64,000 nucleotides of DNA from positions 5,093 through 69,092 of the forward strand of contig NZ_JARFPL010000013.1 of assembly GCF_029167205.1 (NCBI RefSeq), given 5' to 3'. Position numbers and translations under genes: made by a program. Position 1 is the stretch's first letter. Each line of letters opens with the position of its first letter. The DNA comes from Methanocrinis alkalitolerans (GTDB lineage Archaea > Halobacteriota > Methanosarcinia > Methanotrichales > Methanotrichaceae). The notes under the pieces were generated by a model, which ran no database searches, had not been told where the DNA came from, and saw only the letters and a list, made by a program, of their open reading frames with translations. Below are positions 42,635 through 51,161 of this stretch, piece after piece.

Positions 42635-44179
42635 ATGATCTTAAAAACGATCTTTCTGGGGCTGGAGGCGGGAGGAAAGTCGATCGTCATAATGAACGGA
42701 GACGACGCGGAGCGGCTGGGGGTCCTCAGCCTCGGAAGGGTGGCTATCCGGTTCAACGGGGAGGTGAAGACGGCGATAGTCCATAAATCCTCAAAGATGG
42801 TGGATCCGGGAACGATAGGCGTCTGCAAAAAGGTCTGGAGAGGCCTCGGCCTCGCCGAAAGGTCCGAGGTCGAGGTGGAGGCTGCGGCCTTCCCCGACTC
42901 CCTCTACTTCATAAGAAACAAGCTAGCCGGAAGAAAGCTAGGCCGCGACGAGATCCTGGAGATCGTCGAGGATACCGTCGACGAGAAGCTCAGCGACGTC
43001 GAGCTGAGCGCCTTCGTCACCGCCCTTCACAGCTTCGGCCTCGACCTCGACGAGGCGACGTACCTCTCCCTGGCCATGATCGAGACGGGCAGGACGATGA
43101 AGCTCGACGGGGGTCCCACCGTCGACAAGCACTCGATCGGGGGAGTGCCGGGGGACAAGACGACCCTCCTCGTCGTTCCAATCGTCGCCGCCGCCGGGCT
43201 ATTGATCCCCAAGTCCTCTTCCCGGGCGATCACATCCCCGGCAGGGACGGCGGACAGGGCGGAGGTCCTGATGCCGGTGACCCTCGACCTCGACGAGATG
43301 AGGAAGGTGGTGGAGAGGACCGGAGGCGCCGTCGTCTGGGGGGGGGCCGTCCATCTAGCCCCCGCCGACGACATCTTCGTCAAGGTCGAGTACCCCCTCT
43401 CCATCGACCCCCTCCTCTTGCCGTCGATCATGTCGAAGAAGAGGGCCGTCGGCGCCGACCTCCTCGTCGTCGACATCCCCACCGGCAGGGGAGCCAAGAT
43501 GAAGACGATCGGTGAGGCGGACCTCCTGGCAAAGGACTTCATGGAGATCGGAAGCCGCCTGGGGATAACCGTCCGCTGCGCCGTCACCTACGGCGAGGAG
43601 CCGATAGGAAGCGCCATCGGCCCCGCCCTGGAGGCGAGGGAGGCCCTGGAGGCTCTGATGAACCGGGGAACCGCCCCCGACCTCGTCGACAAGGCTACGG
43701 CCATCGCCGGGATGATCCTGAAGATGGCGGGTAGGTCCGACGGGAAGGCCCTGGCGGAGGAGATCCTCAGCTCCGGCCGCGCGGAGGAGAAGATGAGGGA
43801 GATCATCGCCGCGCAAGGTGGAGACCCGGATATCGCCCCCGAGGATATAGCCGTCGGCGAAGAGCGGCTCACCGTAAAATCCGGAAGGTCCGGCACCGTC
43901 CTCTGGATAAACAACTCGTCGGTCGCCGAAGTGGCGAAGGCTGCGGGCTGCCCCAAGGACGCGGGCGCCGGGATCCTCCTTCACAAGAAGATCGGGGACG
44001 TTGTAGGCGAGGGCGAGCCGCTCTTCACCATCATCGCGGAGAGGGGGTCAAACCTGCGGCGCTCCCAGGAGAGGCTGGAGAAGGCGAGGGTTTTGGCCGT
44101 CGGCGACAGGATGGAGATGCTCATCCATGAGGTGAAGGAGAGGCCGGTCGTAAAGAGGAGCTTCACCCTGGATAGGTGA
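42635..44179 (+). CDS. deoA: AMP phosphorylase (archaeal thymidine-phosphorylase family)
   Basis: A 514-residue protein; ATG 42635 is used as homology begins at MILKTIFLGLEAGGKSIVIM (an extended archaeal N-terminal domain). Core phosphorylase motifs: VDKHSIGGVPGDKTTLLVVP, PKSSSRAITSPAGTADRAEV and TGGAVVWGGAVHLAPADD. A C-terminal domain carries GEGEPLFTI. The enzyme converts AMP (also CMP/UMP) and phosphate to ribose-1,5-bisphosphate and base, the entry to the nucleoside pathway through type III RuBisCO; no RuBisCO or R15P isomerase gene is in the window. Confidence 0.93.
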   Translation: MILKTIFLGLEAGGKSIVIMNGDDAERLGVLSLGRVAIRFNGEVKTAIVHKSSKMVDPGTIGVCKKVWRGLGLAERSEVEVEAAAFPDSLYFIRNKLAGRKLGRDEILEIVEDTVDEKLSDVELSAFVTALHSFGLDLDEATYLSLAMIETGRTMKLDGGPTVDKHSIGGVPGDKTTLLVVPIVAAAGLLIPKSSSRAITSPAGTADRAEVLMPVTLDLDEMRKVVERTGGAVVWGGAVHLAPADDIFVKVEYPLSIDPLLLPSIMSKKRAVGADLLVVDIPTGRGAKMKTIGEADLLAKDFMEIGSRLGITVRCAVTYGEEPIGSAIGPALEAREALEALMNRGTAPDLVDKATAIAGMILKMAGRSDGKALAEEILSSGRAEEKMREIIAAQGGDPDIAPEDIAVGEERLTVKSGRSGTVLWINNSSVAEVAKAAGCPKDAGAGILLHKKIGDVVGEGEPLFTIIAERGSNLRRSQERLEKARVLAVGDRMEMLIHEVKERPVVKRSFTLDR

Positions 44180-44279
44180 GATCCTTGACGAATTGGCACC
44201 TGGACCAACGAGCCTACTGGACGATGGGGTGCCGGGGCGGAGGCTTCGCCACCCAGTCAAAAGATCCCCGACCCAAAGA

Positions 44280-45536
44280 TCATACCATCATCCATACCGC
44301 CGCTCCCACCACCGCCCCGAAGAGGGTCGCCACGAGGTTGACCCCGTTGTTGGTGAGCAGCCCCCTCGCCTGGAAGGTCGCCCCCAGGAGGCTGTCGAAG
44401 TTCGTCCCGAGAAAGCCGCCGGCGAGGGCTGCGGCGATCCCCCAGGCCCCGGCCATCCCCGCCGCCACCGCCAGGATGCCGGTGAAGAGGGAGCCGCAGA
44501 TCGACGCCGTCTGGCCCAGGAGGGTGACGCCGCCGTCGACCCCCGGCTCGACGGTCCGAAAGGTGGTGATCATCCTCGGCCTCGACCTCGCCGTCTCGCC
44601 GATCTCGCTAGCCAGGGTGTCCCCGGTGGCGGTGGCGACAGACCCCAGGAAGGCGAAGGCGAAGAGGTCGGAGCCGTAGACCCCATAGAGGATCGCCATC
44701 GCCAGGGGGACGAGGCTGTTGCTGTAGACGTTCTTGTACCCCCGGACGCCGCCCCGGGACTGGGCGATCCGCAGCTTCTGCTTTCTCGCGTACTTGTACC
44801 TGGTGAAGCCGCTGCCCAGGAGGTAGAAGGAGAGGAGGATGAGAAACCAGACGATGTCGGCGAAGAAGATGACCAGGAGGCAGACTATCACCATGGAGAT
44901 GACCGCCTCGGCGTCGGCGGCCTTCATCCTGTAGGCCCCTATCCCAAGAGCAAGGGCGAAGACGTATATCCCAGCCATGTATTGGATATCGGGAAGAGGA
45001 TAGTCGAAGCTGAAGAGCCACATCACCATGCAGGAGCCGAAGGGGACTGCGAAGTCCCTCTCTCCCCTCTTAGATGCTGAGTGGAGGAAGGCACCGGAGA
45101 GCCCCCCCAGGGTCGCGAGGAAGAGGACCCTCTCGGGATCGGCGCCGATGGCAGGAGGTCCGGTCCAGATGATGGCAAGAACGCCGACGGCCGTCGTCGT
45201 CGCCAGATATACCAGGCTCCTTCCCAGATCCCTGAAGATCCCAGAGGCTCCGGCTGCAAGAGCCCCGAAGGTGGGGGCGACGAAGGATACCGCCACCAGG
45301 TAAAGGGGGAGCTCGATATCCGTCGATCGGAGGCCGAAGGAGAGGAGGAAAAGGCCGTAGCTGAGGAGGAGGAGGGAGGCGAGGGATGCGGAGAGGACCC
45401 TCGTCTTACGCTCCGCGAGGAAGATCGCCAATAGGGGGATCATGGGCAATAGGGGGATTACGGTGTAGACCCCGACGTAAGGAAAGAGCAAAACCGTCAT
45501 CCCTGCCCCCATCCTCGCCACCGTCTCTCTCTTCAC
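44280..45536 (-). CDS. DUF92 family membrane protein
   Basis: A 418-residue protein with about ten or more hydrophobic segments. The C-terminal half has the DUF92 core: YKNVYSNSLVPLAMAILYGV, TATGDTLASEIGETARSRPR, TVEPGVDGGVTLLGQTASIC and GGFLGTNFDSLLGATFQARG, LLTNNGVNLVATL. DUF92 proteins are related to phytol/dolichol kinases, which use CTP. The N-terminal half is an extra multi-spanning region. Its start (GTG 45536) is 64 bases from the start of the divergent cis-prenyltransferase-like gene, linking both to polyprenol metabolism. Confidence 0.88.
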   Translation of the reverse strand: MKRETVARMGAGMTVLLFPYVGVYTVIPLLPMIPLLAIFLAERKTRVLSASLASLLLLSYGLFLLSFGLRSTDIELPLYLVAVSFVAPTFGALAAGASGIFRDLGRSLVYLATTTAVGVLAIIWTGPPAIGADPERVLFLATLGGLSGAFLHSASKRGERDFAVPFGSCMVMWLFSFDYPLPDIQYMAGIYVFALALGIGAYRMKAADAEAVISMVIVCLLVIFFADIVWFLILLSFYLLGSGFTRYKYARKQKLRIAQSRGGVRGYKNVYSNSLVPLAMAILYGVYGSDLFAFAFLGSVATATGDTLASEIGETARSRPRMITTFRTVEPGVDGGVTLLGQTASICGSLFTGILAVAAGMAGAWGIAAALAGGFLGTNFDSLLGATFQARGLLTNNGVNLVATLFGAVVGAAVWMMV

Positions 45537-45600
45537 GGTCCGTCAGTTGAACTCGATCACAAAAATACTTTCTCTATTCGAGCCGGTACAGAAGGGCTAT

Positions 45601-46227
45601 ATGATCAGAAGAGTTTGGGAGATGCTGCTGGAAAGGGAGATCAGGATGGGATCGGCCCCCTCATCCGTAGCCCTGGTCATATCAAAAGAGGCGATGGCTC
45701 CCCGCTGGTGGAGGAAGGTAGGCGATGTCGCCGGATGGTGCACCTCCCTGGATATCCGTGAGGCTACGATCTTTGCAGCAACGTCCGGCGCCGGGAGAGG
45801 TAGAATTGGGTCCGCGGAGGCGGCGGCGGCGGAGCTCTCAAAACTTCCTGCGAAGGGGCGCCTCCTCTTCGAGGAGGGTGAGATCTCCTTCGGGAAGGGC
45901 GGCCCCCTGGATCTGGTCGTCTCCCTCGGCTGCAGCGGAAAGGCGGAGGTGACCTCTGCTATCAGGTCGGTCCTCGAAGACGTCTCGTCCGGACTCATGG
46001 ATCCCCAGGATATAGACGAGACGACGATCGAGGCCCGGCTCCGATTGAAGCAGCGGCCTGACCTATTGATAAGGATTGGGGGGCGAGAGCTGAGCGACTT
46101 CATGATCTGGCAGTCTGCCTACTCCGAGCTCTACTTCATCGACCGCTCCTGGGAGAGCCTTGAAAAGGTCGACTTTCTCAGGGCGGTCAGGGACTACCAG
46201 AGGAGGGAGAGGAGGTTTGGGAAGTGA
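45601..46227 (+). CDS. cis-prenyltransferase homologue without the N-terminal catalytic motif (Nus1/NgBR-like)
   Basis: About 208 residues. The C-terminal third matches undecaprenyl diphosphate synthases: RPDLLIRIGGRELSDFMIWQ, SAYSELYFIDRSWESLEKVD, FLRAVRDYQRRERRFGK, including the RxG-like end. At the N-terminus, SVALVISKEAMAPRWWRKVG stands where active enzymes have MDGNRRWA; the catalytic Asp is absent. Non-catalytic cis-prenyltransferase subunits (Nus1/NgBR in eukaryotes, and heteromeric enzymes in Methanosarcina) show this pattern. I start at ATG 45601; the frame runs back to 45547. A catalytic partner would be expected elsewhere in the genome. Confidence 0.8.
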   Translation: MIRRVWEMLLEREIRMGSAPSSVALVISKEAMAPRWWRKVGDVAGWCTSLDIREATIFAATSGAGRGRIGSAEAAAAELSKLPAKGRLLFEEGEISFGKGGPLDLVVSLGCSGKAEVTSAIRSVLEDVSSGLMDPQDIDETTIEARLRLKQRPDLLIRIGGRELSDFMIWQSAYSELYFIDRSWESLEKVDFLRAVRDYQRRERRFGK

Positions 46228-46869
46228 TCAGCCTTCCAGATTCAGGTCGGCTAAAGGAACGGGGCTGAGGTACTCCGGGGGGACGTTCTCCGAGATCACT
46301 ATGTTCTCGCTCACCGTCATCATCTTCACCCCAGCCCTCTGAGCCGCCTCTGCGTCGACCCTGATCACCCGGGGGCTCTTCGTCCTGAAGGTGCCGACAT
46401 GCCAGGCCTTCTCGGGGGCGGTGGAGAGGTGGACGTAACGCTGGGTCGCAGCCTTCAGCCCCACCTCCAGGATCCTGTCCGCCTCCTCCTCGTTTGCTCC
46501 GTAGTAGAGAGAAGAGAGCTCATTTGGAGGATAGTCCAGGTCCACGTCTACCGAATGGCCGTACTTAGCCCTGATCTTCCCCTCCCTGATCTCGTACCTC
46601 TCTTTGGGATCGGACTGGACGAGGGAGATGACTAGCCTTTTATTTGCCCAGCGGTACCTGGTGCCGATCGCCTCGGAGAGGTCGTCCAAGTCGACCCAGC
46701 CTCTGGGGCTCATCTCCAGCCCCATGTCGTCAGGGAAGTGTCTGAGGGCGCCAGCCACCAGCCTCCCGAGCTTCTCGCTCCTCTCATCATCGAGGACGGC
46801 CTCTCCGACGGCGCCGCATTCGCAGGCTTCTCCCCGGAAATAACCGTGTTCGGGGCATCTCTTGATCAC
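46228..46869 (-). CDS. kptA: RNA 2'-phosphotransferase KptA/Tpt1
   Basis: A 213-residue protein; GTG 46869 is used because GGAGGAG lies 6 bases before it and homology begins at VIKRCPEHGYFRGEACECG, an N-terminal zinc knuckle found in archaeal KptA. Core motifs follow: SEKLGRLVAGALRHFPDDMG, WVDLDDLSEAI, RYEIREGKIRAKYGHSVDVD, LYYGANEEEADRILEVGLKA and VHLSTAPEKAWHVG. KptA removes the 2'-phosphate at a splice junction using NAD+. The open frame extends to 47085 with no homology. The stop touches that of the cis-prenyltransferase-like gene. Confidence 0.93.
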   Translation of the reverse strand: MIKRCPEHGYFRGEACECGAVGEAVLDDERSEKLGRLVAGALRHFPDDMGLEMSPRGWVDLDDLSEAIGTRYRWANKRLVISLVQSDPKERYEIREGKIRAKYGHSVDVDLDYPPNELSSLYYGANEEEADRILEVGLKAATQRYVHLSTAPEKAWHVGTFRTKSPRVIRVDAEAAQRAGVKMMTVSENIVISENVPPEYLSPVPLADLNLEG

Positions 46870-46907
46870 GTTTCTCTCCTCCTGCCAGAATAGAAGATCG
46901 CCCTGTT

Positions 46908-46916
46908 GATAAATAT
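46908..46916 (-). promoter_or_regulatory. TATA box for kptA
   Basis: ATATTTATC on the minus strand is about 40 bases before GTG 46869, and supports that start over the longer frame. Confidence 0.45.
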
Positions 46917-47133
46917 TCCTGAATGCGAGATAACAGGTACCAGTCCAGACATTCTGTCGACAGGTCCAAACCCAGACATTCTCTCGGCCGGTGGCGAGCC
47001 GCTCCGAGAATTCGGTCGTCTTCTGCCGGGGGGCGGCCGTTCCCCGCAGAAACCGGGATATCTCCCAGTCGTTGAAGGTGGTCATCGGTCCTGGGCAAAG
47101 GCTGAAATAGAATTTGAGCCCTGATATTCGTTC

Positions 47134-47349
47134 ATGCTGGATTTGGAGAAGATCGAGAGACTGCTACAGACCGGCGACCTTCTTGATCTCGAGGACGAGG
47201 AGCTATCCGCAAGGCTTGAGACGTTCTTTCAGACCCAAGAGGAGCGGGACCGCCAGATATCAGAGACCCTGAAAAACCTTCTGGCTGAGGTGGACGATCT
47301 GCTAGTCCTCTCCGACGACCTGGAGCTTCTCGACCCCCATGGCAGGTGA
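47134..47349 (+). CDS. Small acidic helical hypothetical protein
   Basis: A 71-residue protein, highly acidic and predicted helical (LDLEKIERLLQTGDLLDLED, FFQTQEERDRQISETLKNLL, AEVDDLLVLSDDLELLDPHG). No family is recognised. It precedes mptA by 6 bases on the same strand and reads as the first gene of a three-gene operon with mptA and the 253-aa protein. Confidence 0.65.
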   Translation: MLDLEKIERLLQTGDLLDLEDEELSARLETFFQTQEERDRQISETLKNLLAEVDDLLVLSDDLELLDPHGR

Positions 47350-47355
47350 TCCCCT

Positions 47356-48411
47356 TTGGAGACGCTGCCAGACGTTCAGGCCTGTCAACCGGAGTATCCG
47401 ATAAACCTCACCCGCGTAGGCCTCACCGGGGTCAAGAAGCTGGTGAAGGTCCTCCGGGAAGATGAGGGACGACCGATAGTACTCATATCCAACTTCGAGG
47501 TCTTCGTCGACCTTCCCTCCGACCGGAAGGGGGCGAACCTCTCTCGAAACTTCGAGGTTATAGACGAGGTCCTGGAGGGGGCTATAAACGAGCCGGTCTA
47601 CGTCATCGAGGAGCTCTGCGGCGAGATCGCCCGCCGGGTCTTATCCAAACACGAGTACGCCACCCGGGCCGAGGTGAAGATGAAGAGCGAGTTCATCGTC
47701 GAGAGGAGCTCTCCCGTCACCAGGACCCCCGGCCAGGAGGTGGTGGACATCTTCGCCGAGGCCGTCGCCAGGGAAGGCCACGTAAGAAAGCTGGTGGGTG
47801 CCGAGGTGGTGGGGATGACGGCCTGCCCCTGCGCCCAGGAGATCATGAGGGACCAGGTGAGACGGGAGCTGGCGACCCTGGGGCTCACCCCTGAGGAGGC
47901 CTTCGAGTTTGCCGGGAGGCTTCCCGTTGCGACCCACAACCAGCGGGGCCGGGGGATGATCTCGATCCAGGTATGCGACCGACGGTGCGTATCCCTCGAA
48001 GAGATCATAAAGATCATCGAGAGGTCCATGAGCTCCAGGGTCTTCGGCCTCCTGAAGCGCCCCGACGAGGCGGTCGTCGTCCAGAGGGCCCACAGCAACC
48101 CCAAGTTCGTAGAGGACTGCGTCAGGACGATGGCCCAGAAGGTCGTCGAGTCCTTCAAAGACCTCCCCGACGACGCGGTGGTCATCATGAAGCAGATAAA
48201 CGAGGAGAGCATCCACCAGCACAACGCCTTCGCCGAGAGGTCAGCAACCATGGGGGAGCTGCGGGCTGAGCTGGGGGCTGAGGAGACGGCGGGCTGCTGC
48301 GCCTCCACACCGTCCCCTTCCCCCTCCACTTCCACCCCCACCTCCACCGCTGCCTCATCCACCTCACCCTCACCCTCTTCAAAGATCGATTCAGAGGTGC
48401 AGACTAAATGA
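47356..48411 (+). CDS. mptA: GTP cyclohydrolase IV MptA
   Basis: A 351-residue protein of the MptA/FolE2 group: EYPINLTRVGLTGVKKLVKV at the start, ISNFEVFVDLPSDRKGANLS, GMTACPCAQEIMRDQVRREL, ATHNQRGRGMISIQV and a C-terminal HQHNAFAERSATM. MptA opens GTP to 7,8-dihydroneopterin 2',3'-cyclic phosphate, the first step of tetrahydromethanopterin synthesis, and uses Fe(II). TTG 47356 has GGTGAT 5 bases before. The last 50 residues are a Cys/Ser/Thr/Pro-rich tail not typical of the family. Its stop overlaps the next ATG. Confidence 0.94.
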   Translation: METLPDVQACQPEYPINLTRVGLTGVKKLVKVLREDEGRPIVLISNFEVFVDLPSDRKGANLSRNFEVIDEVLEGAINEPVYVIEELCGEIARRVLSKHEYATRAEVKMKSEFIVERSSPVTRTPGQEVVDIFAEAVAREGHVRKLVGAEVVGMTACPCAQEIMRDQVRRELATLGLTPEEAFEFAGRLPVATHNQRGRGMISIQVCDRRCVSLEEIIKIIERSMSSRVFGLLKRPDEAVVVQRAHSNPKFVEDCVRTMAQKVVESFKDLPDDAVVIMKQINEESIHQHNAFAERSATMGELRAELGAEETAGCCASTPSPSPSTSTPTSTAASSTSPSPSSKIDSEVQTK

Positions 48412-49169
48412 CGGATAAGAAGATTGAGCTGATGGGAGGCTGCCTATCAGCCCTCCTCGCCGAGAAGGAGATCATAGCACGCTACGAGCTCCTCCAGAGG
48501 GTCTACGACTGCGTCCGGAGGGCCGACCTCACCGCCGAGGAGAGGGTGGAGCTGCAGGCCATCCTGGGAAATAAACACATTGCATCGGCTATATTCTTCA
48601 ACGTCCTCTCCGGCGAGCCGATATTCATCAACCTCCCCAAGCTCGACAGCGTGATGAACATCAACGACAGAATGTTCCACTTCGTCCACACCGGAGGCTA
48701 CACCGACCCCGACTTCGCAAGGGCCTATGAAAAGTTCAAAAGCTCAGAGGGGGAGCTGGATGGGCTGGTGAGGCTGAACCTCGCCGACCTCCTCACAGAG
48801 TTCATGGGACGGGCGGGCTACGCCCTCGCCGACGGCTCCTCGGGGAAGCTCACCTTCAATGGTCCCGGAGATAGGAGGCTCGACTTCAGGATCTTCACCT
48901 CCATCCAGGAGGTGGAGCTGGTGGAGGGGATGGAGGAGTCCGTCGTCATCGTCCCCCACGCCGAGAGCCCCGGCCCCTTCATCTCCTTCTTCCAGGAGAA
49001 GGGCAAGGAGGTGGAGGAGGGGCAGATCAAGGTCTGGGTCGCCAACATGGAGCAGGGGACGATCGACCCCTTCATCGGCTACCCCAAGGATATGGCGATC
49101 TACAAGCAGTTCAAAAACCCCCGGATGGCGATGATGGTCAAGACGAACTGGGGGCGGAGGATGGAGTAG
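48408..49169 (+). CDS. Hypothetical protein coupled to mptA
   Basis: A 253-residue soluble protein I do not recognise. It starts on ATGA at the mptA stop, so translation is coupled. N-terminal helices (ARYELLQRVYDCVRRADLTA, ERVELQAILGNKHIASAIFF) lead to a region with NVLSGEPIFINLPKLDSVMN and a beta-rich C-terminus (EESVVIVPHAESPGPFISFF, IKVWVANMEQGTIDPFIGYP). No metal or nucleotide motif stands out. Position suggests a link to pterin metabolism, not proven. Confidence 0.7.
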   Translation: MTDKKIELMGGCLSALLAEKEIIARYELLQRVYDCVRRADLTAEERVELQAILGNKHIASAIFFNVLSGEPIFINLPKLDSVMNINDRMFHFVHTGGYTDPDFARAYEKFKSSEGELDGLVRLNLADLLTEFMGRAGYALADGSSGKLTFNGPGDRRLDFRIFTSIQEVELVEGMEESVVIVPHAESPGPFISFFQEKGKEVEEGQIKVWVANMEQGTIDPFIGYPKDMAIYKQFKNPRMAMMVKTNWGRRME

Positions 49170-49204
49170 GGGCGGGGCTGTCGGCGCATTCAATTCCCTT
49201 TAGA

Positions 49205-49501
49205 TTATTTCTTGGCGATAAGCAAATTTACTGCATTGAAATTATTTTTCGTTATCGTGGTGTCGGCATGAAGCCGTTGAACTCCGAGATCCAGCTGGCT
49301 CATGACCTTCAGAGCAAAATAGTTGAAGAGTTCCGTCGGACCGTAGGCGTAAATCGCATCAAGGGTCCTGCCGAGGGCATCATCGTTCAGGTCTGCGGCG
49401 GTGACACCTTCACCAAGCAACCTCTCGACGGGAAGCTTCTCGTAAAACTCGGGAAATAAGTATAGTCTTTGGCCAACGTAGCCCAGTCCGTTCAGGATCA
49501 T
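49205..49501 (-). pseudogene. N-terminal remnant of an IS1634/DUF4277-type transposase
   Basis: The 98-codon frame reads MILNGLGYVGQRLYLFPEFY, EKLPVERLLGEGVTAADLND and DALGRTLDAIYAYGPTELFN, the conserved N-terminal (DUF4277) part of IS1634-family transposases. The catalytic DDE part is missing: after LHADTTITKNN the sequence becomes unrelated. A stop lies two codons upstream of the ATG, so the true start is also lost. The surrounding 49170-49748 is AT-rich and holds no other gene I can support. Confidence 0.75.
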
Positions 49502-49748
49502 AGTCTAGTGGAAATTTGCTATAAATTATAGAGAAAATGTTTGTAGATTAGACCGTTAGTGCACAACGACGGATCTATCGTTTCGACCACCCCAAGCTAC
49601 CTGAAGTTCGCGCGCAAGTTATATCTCCATTTCTCCGGCCGCGTCCCCAAGGAAGAGCCCCGCCCGCCTCGCGCCGCCCTGTGGGCTAAAAGTGATATAC
49701 CCCCTGAGTCAACCCCTGTCACAGCTAAATCCCTGAGGAGGGAGCCAG

Positions 49749-50966
49749 TTGAAGGATTATCTCACGCTAGACGATTTCCCCCTGGATAACCAGCGGATCC
49801 TGGTGAGGGTCGACGTCAACTCCCCCATGGATCCGGACGGAACGATCCTCGACGACAAGAGGTTCCGCGGCCACCTGCCGACGTTGCGCGACCTGGAGGA
49901 GGCCCGGGTCGTCCTCTTGGCCCACCAGAGCCGCGCAGGAAAGAAGGACTTCACGACGATGGAGGCCCACGCCCGGAAGTTCTCCCAGCTCCTCCGCCGC
50001 GAGGTCACCTACGTCGACGACATCTTCGGCACTCGGGCCCGGGATTCGATCAAGGCGATGAGGTCCGGCGACGTCATCCTCCTGGAGAATACCCGCTTCT
50101 ACTCCGAGGAGAACATCAGCCGCCCCGCCGAGGAGCACGCGAAGAGCCACATGGTCAGAGGGCTCGCCCCGTTATTCGACCTCTTCGTCAACGATGCCTT
50201 CGCCGTCTCCCACCGGTCCCACCTGTCCGTCGTCGGGTTCACGGAAAACCTCCCTAGCGCCGCCGGAAGGCTGATGGAGAAGGAGATCGAGGCGCTGGAC
50301 ATGGGGGTCCGGGGCAACGAGCACCCCTCCATATTCGTCCTCGGCGGGACGAAGGCCGACGACTCCATCAAGGTGATCGCCAACGTCTTCAACAGGGGCG
50401 GTGTCGACCAGGTCCTGGTGACGGGGGTCGTCGCCACCGTCTTCCAGATGGCAGCGGGGACGAACGTCGGCGAACGGAACCGGGATTTCGTCGCTGGCCT
50501 CGACTACTCCGATCAGGTCTCGATAGCAAAAGACCTTATGGATAAAAACCCCGGAAAGATCGTCGTTCCCAGGGACGTCGCCCTCGACCAGGACGGAGAG
50601 CGGCTGGACGTGGCGATGGAGAAGATCCCTCCCGACCTCCAGATCGCCGACATCGGCCTTGAGACGATCGTCGACTTCTCAAAGAGGATCAGGGAGGCGA
50701 AGCTAGTAGTCCTCAACGGGACCGCTGGGATCTTCGAGAAGGAGAAGTTCTCCCTGGGAACCTCTGAGATCCTGAAGGCCGCCACTGAAGCCGACTTCTC
50801 CATCGCGGGCGGAGGGCACACCAGCGCCGCCATCGAAGAGCTGGGCCTCGAGTCCAGGTTCTCCCACGTCAGCACCGGCGGCGGAGCCTCCATAAGCTAC
50901 CTCTCCGGCGACCGCCTCCCAGGGATTGAGGCTCTGAAGAAGGCGGCCCAGAGGCTCCGGACTTAA
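49749..50966 (+). CDS. pgk: Phosphoglycerate kinase
   Basis: A 405-residue archaeal PGK. It has DDFPLDNQRILVRVDVNSPM, then LLENTRFYSEE, DLFVNDAFAVSHRSHLSVVG, FVLGGTKADDSIKVI, VVLNGTAGIFEKEKF and IAGGGHTSAAIEELGLESRF, covering the substrate and nucleotide sites. It exchanges phosphate between 1,3-bisphosphoglycerate and ADP, mainly in gluconeogenesis here. TTG 49749 has GGGAGG before it. A 187-bp MITE is inserted directly after the stop codon. Confidence 0.95.
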   Translation: MKDYLTLDDFPLDNQRILVRVDVNSPMDPDGTILDDKRFRGHLPTLRDLEEARVVLLAHQSRAGKKDFTTMEAHARKFSQLLRREVTYVDDIFGTRARDSIKAMRSGDVILLENTRFYSEENISRPAEEHAKSHMVRGLAPLFDLFVNDAFAVSHRSHLSVVGFTENLPSAAGRLMEKEIEALDMGVRGNEHPSIFVLGGTKADDSIKVIANVFNRGGVDQVLVTGVVATVFQMAAGTNVGERNRDFVAGLDYSDQVSIAKDLMDKNPGKIVVPRDVALDQDGERLDVAMEKIPPDLQIADIGLETIVDFSKRIREAKLVVLNGTAGIFEKEKFSLGTSEILKAATEADFSIAGGGHTSAAIEELGLESRFSHVSTGGGASISYLSGDRLPGIEALKKAAQRLRT

Positions 50967-50974
50967 ACGCAATC

Positions 50975-51161
50975 CATTGGTCATCGGTTAAGAGAAGAAT
51001 CGCGATGAGGCAGCGATCTCGGTAGCAAGTACGGTGAGATTGGCTTGGTCAAAGAGGATACAGCAAGTCAGTCTTGAAATCGGATCAAATCTAGATGATG
51101 CATAATTCGTGTGAAAAATGGCAATATTGTGTAGCTTAAACTCCTTAACCGATGACCCATG
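50975..51161. mobile_element. 187-bp MITE with 18-bp inverted repeats and 10-bp target duplication
   Basis: Ends CATTGGTCATCGGTTAAG (50975-50992) and the complement of CTTAACCGATGACCCATG (51144-51161) agree at 17 of 18 positions. AAACGCAATC flanks it on both sides (50965-50974 and 51162-51171) as a target-site duplication. It has no gene and is more AT-rich than the flanks. The left copy of the duplication includes the last bases of the pgk stop codon, so the insertion preserved pgk. Confidence 0.88.

Noticed and set aside
46930..46985. Regulatory direct repeat CAGACATTCT (two copies)
   Set aside because: Only two short copies, upstream of kptA, without symmetry or placement at the TATA box; likely chance.
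46870..47085. N-terminal extension of KptA
   Set aside because: No homology, a TATA box lies inside it and GGAGGAG marks the GTG start downstream.
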